The position numbers were made by a program, and so were the translations under genes. The notes under the pieces were generated by a model. The model was given only the letters and a program-made list of their open reading frames with translations. It had not been told where the DNA came from and searched no databases. This document shows positions 61,225-64,000 of a stretch of 64,000 nt of DNA, piece by piece (positions within the stretch are counted from its first letter, which is position 1; the number at the start of each line of letters is the position of its first letter). Source of the stretch: Pardosa pseudoannulata (taxonomy: Eukaryota > Arthropoda > Arachnida > Araneae > Lycosidae); the NCBI GenBank assembly GCA_032207245.1, contig CM063499.1, forward strand, positions 76,671,020 to 76,735,019. Direction: 5' to 3'.

Positions 61225-62009
61225 TAAATTAGGTTAGCACTTTATATGTTATGCTTAATTGTGGAAGAATAACATTTGATGTTCTATTTCACATTTATAT
61301 TTTTTTATTTACTGCTTTTTGAACTTTATTCAAAATTGTGTCTTAACTTAATACAAAATGAAGAAGAAATATATTTAAAATATATTATTTTATAGTGTAT
61401 TACATTGTTAAAAGTGATACTCTAAGTAATAAAATAATTTTATTACGACCATCTACTGTTATTGTTACAGAAGATCAAGGGGAGCTTTACCTCACTTAAA
61501 AAAAAAATCATTTTACTCCCCTTTCTTCAGAATTTAAGCTAAAAATTTATTATTTATTTAAAACATTTACTCCATTTTTATATTTCCATTTTAAGCTAAT
61601 AATTTCTAGAAGTAATTTGTATGGTACTTTATTTTTTAATCTTTTGATTGTTTTAAAATAATTTCATTAAATAGCAACAGTATTTTATAAATATAACTAA
61701 ATGTTTTATAAGCATAATTGCCTAAATGTAACCAACTAATGCTTATATTTTGCTTAATTTGCACTTATTGCAAAGATTCAGGAATGTTTAGTTCAATAAA
61801 CAATACAAAAGCACTTTTAATTACATTAAAAACTCAAATTTAAATTTGTATTCATCTTAACAAAATTTCAAACCTTTTTTTTTCTTTTTCAAAATGTGGT
61901 TTGAAATTAAGTATAAATTTAATACACAAATTGTAAACATCACTTGGCTACAATTTGGCAATCACTTGTAGAAAAATAGAGCCAAAAATATGGCGCCATG
62001 GCCCCCGGA

Positions 62010-62172
62010 ACTTGGAATTTACTACCAAATTAGTAGAGTGCTGTTGTTTAGCATCAGAATAAGAGGGTTCAAATCTCACAGTAGCAAGGATGTTGATAGC
62101 AATAAGACTTTTTAAAAGTAATAGGTTGTGGACTTATTAATCCTTGTGTAGCAAAAAAGAAAAAAAAATCAT
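62010..62172 (+). repeat. Old tRNA-like SINE copy (partner of 29720)
   Basis: CCAAATTAGTAGAGTGCTG, AGGGTTCAAATCTCACAG and CCTTGTGTAGCAAAA, a duplicated relic. Confidence 0.6.
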
Positions 62173-62399
62173 TGCACTTTAAACTAAATAAAACCAATAT
62201 CTATATTTTCGTGAACTAAAATTGGGATATCATGTAGATCTTGTCTGTTTAGTCTCTGGTATTTGTGGAAAATATATAAAAATTTACCATTAGCAAGAGG
62301 GTTAAAAAAAAATTTTTTTTTTAAGAAAAAGATTTCTTCAATTGTAGGTTCAGTGTGGTTTAGACACACTATCATCACAATTTTTTTTTTTTTTTTTTA

Positions 62400-62680
62400 C
62401 ATTTTGTGCATTTGGTTTCTAGTCTTGTCTTGCTCTTAAGATGCCTCCCTAGCAAATGCTCAGTTGGTCCATCTAAATTGGTTTCTATCATTCTCTACCA
62501 TTCTTCATCATGTCAGTTTTGGTCTATCACACTTTCTTCTTACCTATGTCTCAGGGATAGTCACTTGTGAGAGTTCATTTGCAGATATTCTTAAAATGTG
62601 TCAAATCGATTTCCATCTTTAATTTCTTTTTGTCCAGGATCCCTCACTTTCATAAAAGTAAGAACTTGCACTCTGCTCAT
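62400..62680 (-). pseudogene. LINE relic (partner of 30100-30385)
   Basis: Same minus-strand order (GRPKLT-like, KTRNL-like) with stops. At 62680 it joins sequence that corresponds to 31515 in the other copy. Confidence 0.5.
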
Positions 62681-62944
62681 TTTATTGAATAATAATTATA
62701 TAGTTATGTGTTATATTGTTATATTACAAAATATTGTTGTCTATAATTATGATTATAATTTTATATCAGTAATTGAAAACTATTCAAGCTTGGAATAACA
62801 TACATAATCATAAAATTTTGTAAGTCTTAGTAATATAGAGAAGAAAAAATTTAGAAGGGGTAGCTTTATAATTACTGTTCTGTCCTCAAAATCTGAAATA
62901 TCAATGTTAAAATATCATTTTTATGATTAATTGAACATATTATG

Positions 62945-63696
62945 CATGGTTTCCGCACACCTGGAAAATCATGGATTTAGACAATGGATTAATTTTGTCA
63001 TGGAAAGTCTTGATTTTTCAAGTAAATAGTAAAAGTCATGTTTCCGCTAAACTACCGATTAAAAAAAAAAAGCATTGAATTGTTTAATTCTTTTTTTATT
63101 TGTCATGTGGCTGAAGTTACTGAGTATGCTATTTATGTATTATCCTATCGACCATATTGCCAAGTAAAATTTGTTCACCAAGGAAACTCATAGCAAGAAA
63201 GCTTAATGGGTGGTTAAATGTATATTATTCTGGTTTTTTCTTAAATTGTAGATTAAAATTTTATTAATATAATAATTATTTTTTAATAAAAATTAGTTAA
63301 GATTTTTGCACAATATATAAGTTTATCTCTAGGGATATTGTATATAAACATTATATGGTTATATTTGGCTATTATTCATGGTCACCTGGATAATACCAAA
63401 TTGGAAACATTTTGATTGAAAAATTGCTATATGATTAAATTTAGGTATGTAGATACAACAATTTATTTTTATGTATGTGAGTTTATTAACACTTATAAAG
63501 TAAGTTTATAGTTTTTTTTATGATAAAATTCCTGTAATTTCTCTAAAAGCATATATTTTATTTATATGTACATCGGAAGTTTTATTCATATATACTTTAA
63601 CGAAAGCTTTTTAAAGTCATGGAAAATAATCCGCTAAATCAGGGAAAGTCATGAAAAGTCATGGATTTGAAAAATCTTATTTCGGCAGATATCCTG
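62945..63696 (+). repeat. H repeat copy 7
   Basis: CATGGTTTCCGCACACCTGG to CAGATATCCTG, the partner of 31784-32539. It lacks about nine bases near the tip (one GTCATGGAA unit). Confidence 0.75.
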
Positions 63697-64000
63697 ATTA
63701 TGGCTTGTGTGTATATATTTATATGTATGTGCATGTTAGCGTAACAGTTTAAATTTTTCTTTAATAATCAGTCTGTTAAATATAATATATATTCATTAAC
63801 TATTCATATGGTACCTCTGTTCCAGTTATATTGTTATAATACTTGAATCTTTTTTTTCTTTTTCTTTCTTAGGTATGTTAAGAATTTTTAAAGAAATAGC
63901 AGTATATATTTGCCACTGTAGATGTTTGACATTTTGGTGAAGGAAAAAGACTATGCTCCTTAGTTGTCCATATTTTCTTGGAGAAGAATGCAAGTGACAT

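Larger units (their letters stand above)
59971..64000. repeat. Duplicated segment, matching 27850-32850
   Basis: Colinear with the earlier copy, minus about 1.1 kb (30385-31510) and plus the SINE at 60303-60478. It reaches the window end while still similar, so the duplication extends further right. Confidence 0.85.

Overview
The window looks like a gene-poor, repeat-rich piece of a metazoan nuclear genome, most likely an arthropod and possibly an arachnid. The sequence is strongly AT-rich, with many (TA)n and poly-T tracts and no compact operon-like coding. Its recognisable coding content is transposon-derived except for one C2H2 zinc-finger gene. The taxon is an inference from the repeat types: a Mag-like Ty3/gypsy element with very short LTRs, tRNA-derived SINEs, a THAP-domain DNA transposon, hAT elements, and a relic of an IS1595/ISXO2-like (Merlin-type) transposase. 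One 100-base N gap (26692-26791) shows this is a scaffold.

Region by region: 1-13.4 kb holds the decayed tail of a zinc-finger array, a 750-bp repeat (called H here), a THAP element in minus orientation (2407-7296) lying inside another repeat (E), SINE fragments, a B repeat with a tRNA-like SINE, and a ~178-bp tandem array. At 13.4-17.5 kb I see no gene. A Ty3/gypsy element lies at 17531-22027, with LTRs of 106 bp that differ at one base and pol broken by a SINE. From 23 to 33 kb there are palindromes, a foldback with a 55-bp minisatellite, the assembly gap with near-duplicate flanks, a Merlin-type transposase relic and a LINE relic. At 33-37 kb I see nothing coding. At 37.3-39.5 kb sits the only gene likely to be functional, a 13-finger C2H2 protein, followed by a frame-broken duplicate of its own fingers. 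From 39.5 to 53.1 kb the order seen at 1-13.4 kb recurs (zinc-finger tail, H, E, B, array), opened by different insertions: a 3.7-kb hAT-like element and a 3.0-kb terminal-inverted-repeat element rich in GACGTC. At 54.5-59.4 kb is a complete THAP element carrying a hAT element that itself carries a SINE. From 59.5 kb to the end the sequence repeats 27.0-32.85 kb.

Two large duplications explain most of the window, and they make it unusually readable. Because each insertion is present in one copy and absent from the other, target-site duplications and empty sites can be read directly for the hAT at 55060-57559, the SINE at 60303-60478 and the 2966-bp element at 44616-47581. I found no prokaryote-like system, CRISPR array or rRNA, and no tRNA outside SINEs. 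The most unusual signal is a perfect 26-bp palindrome flanked by a near-perfect 9-bp direct repeat at 59371-59414, which looks like two transposon tips joined with no interior.
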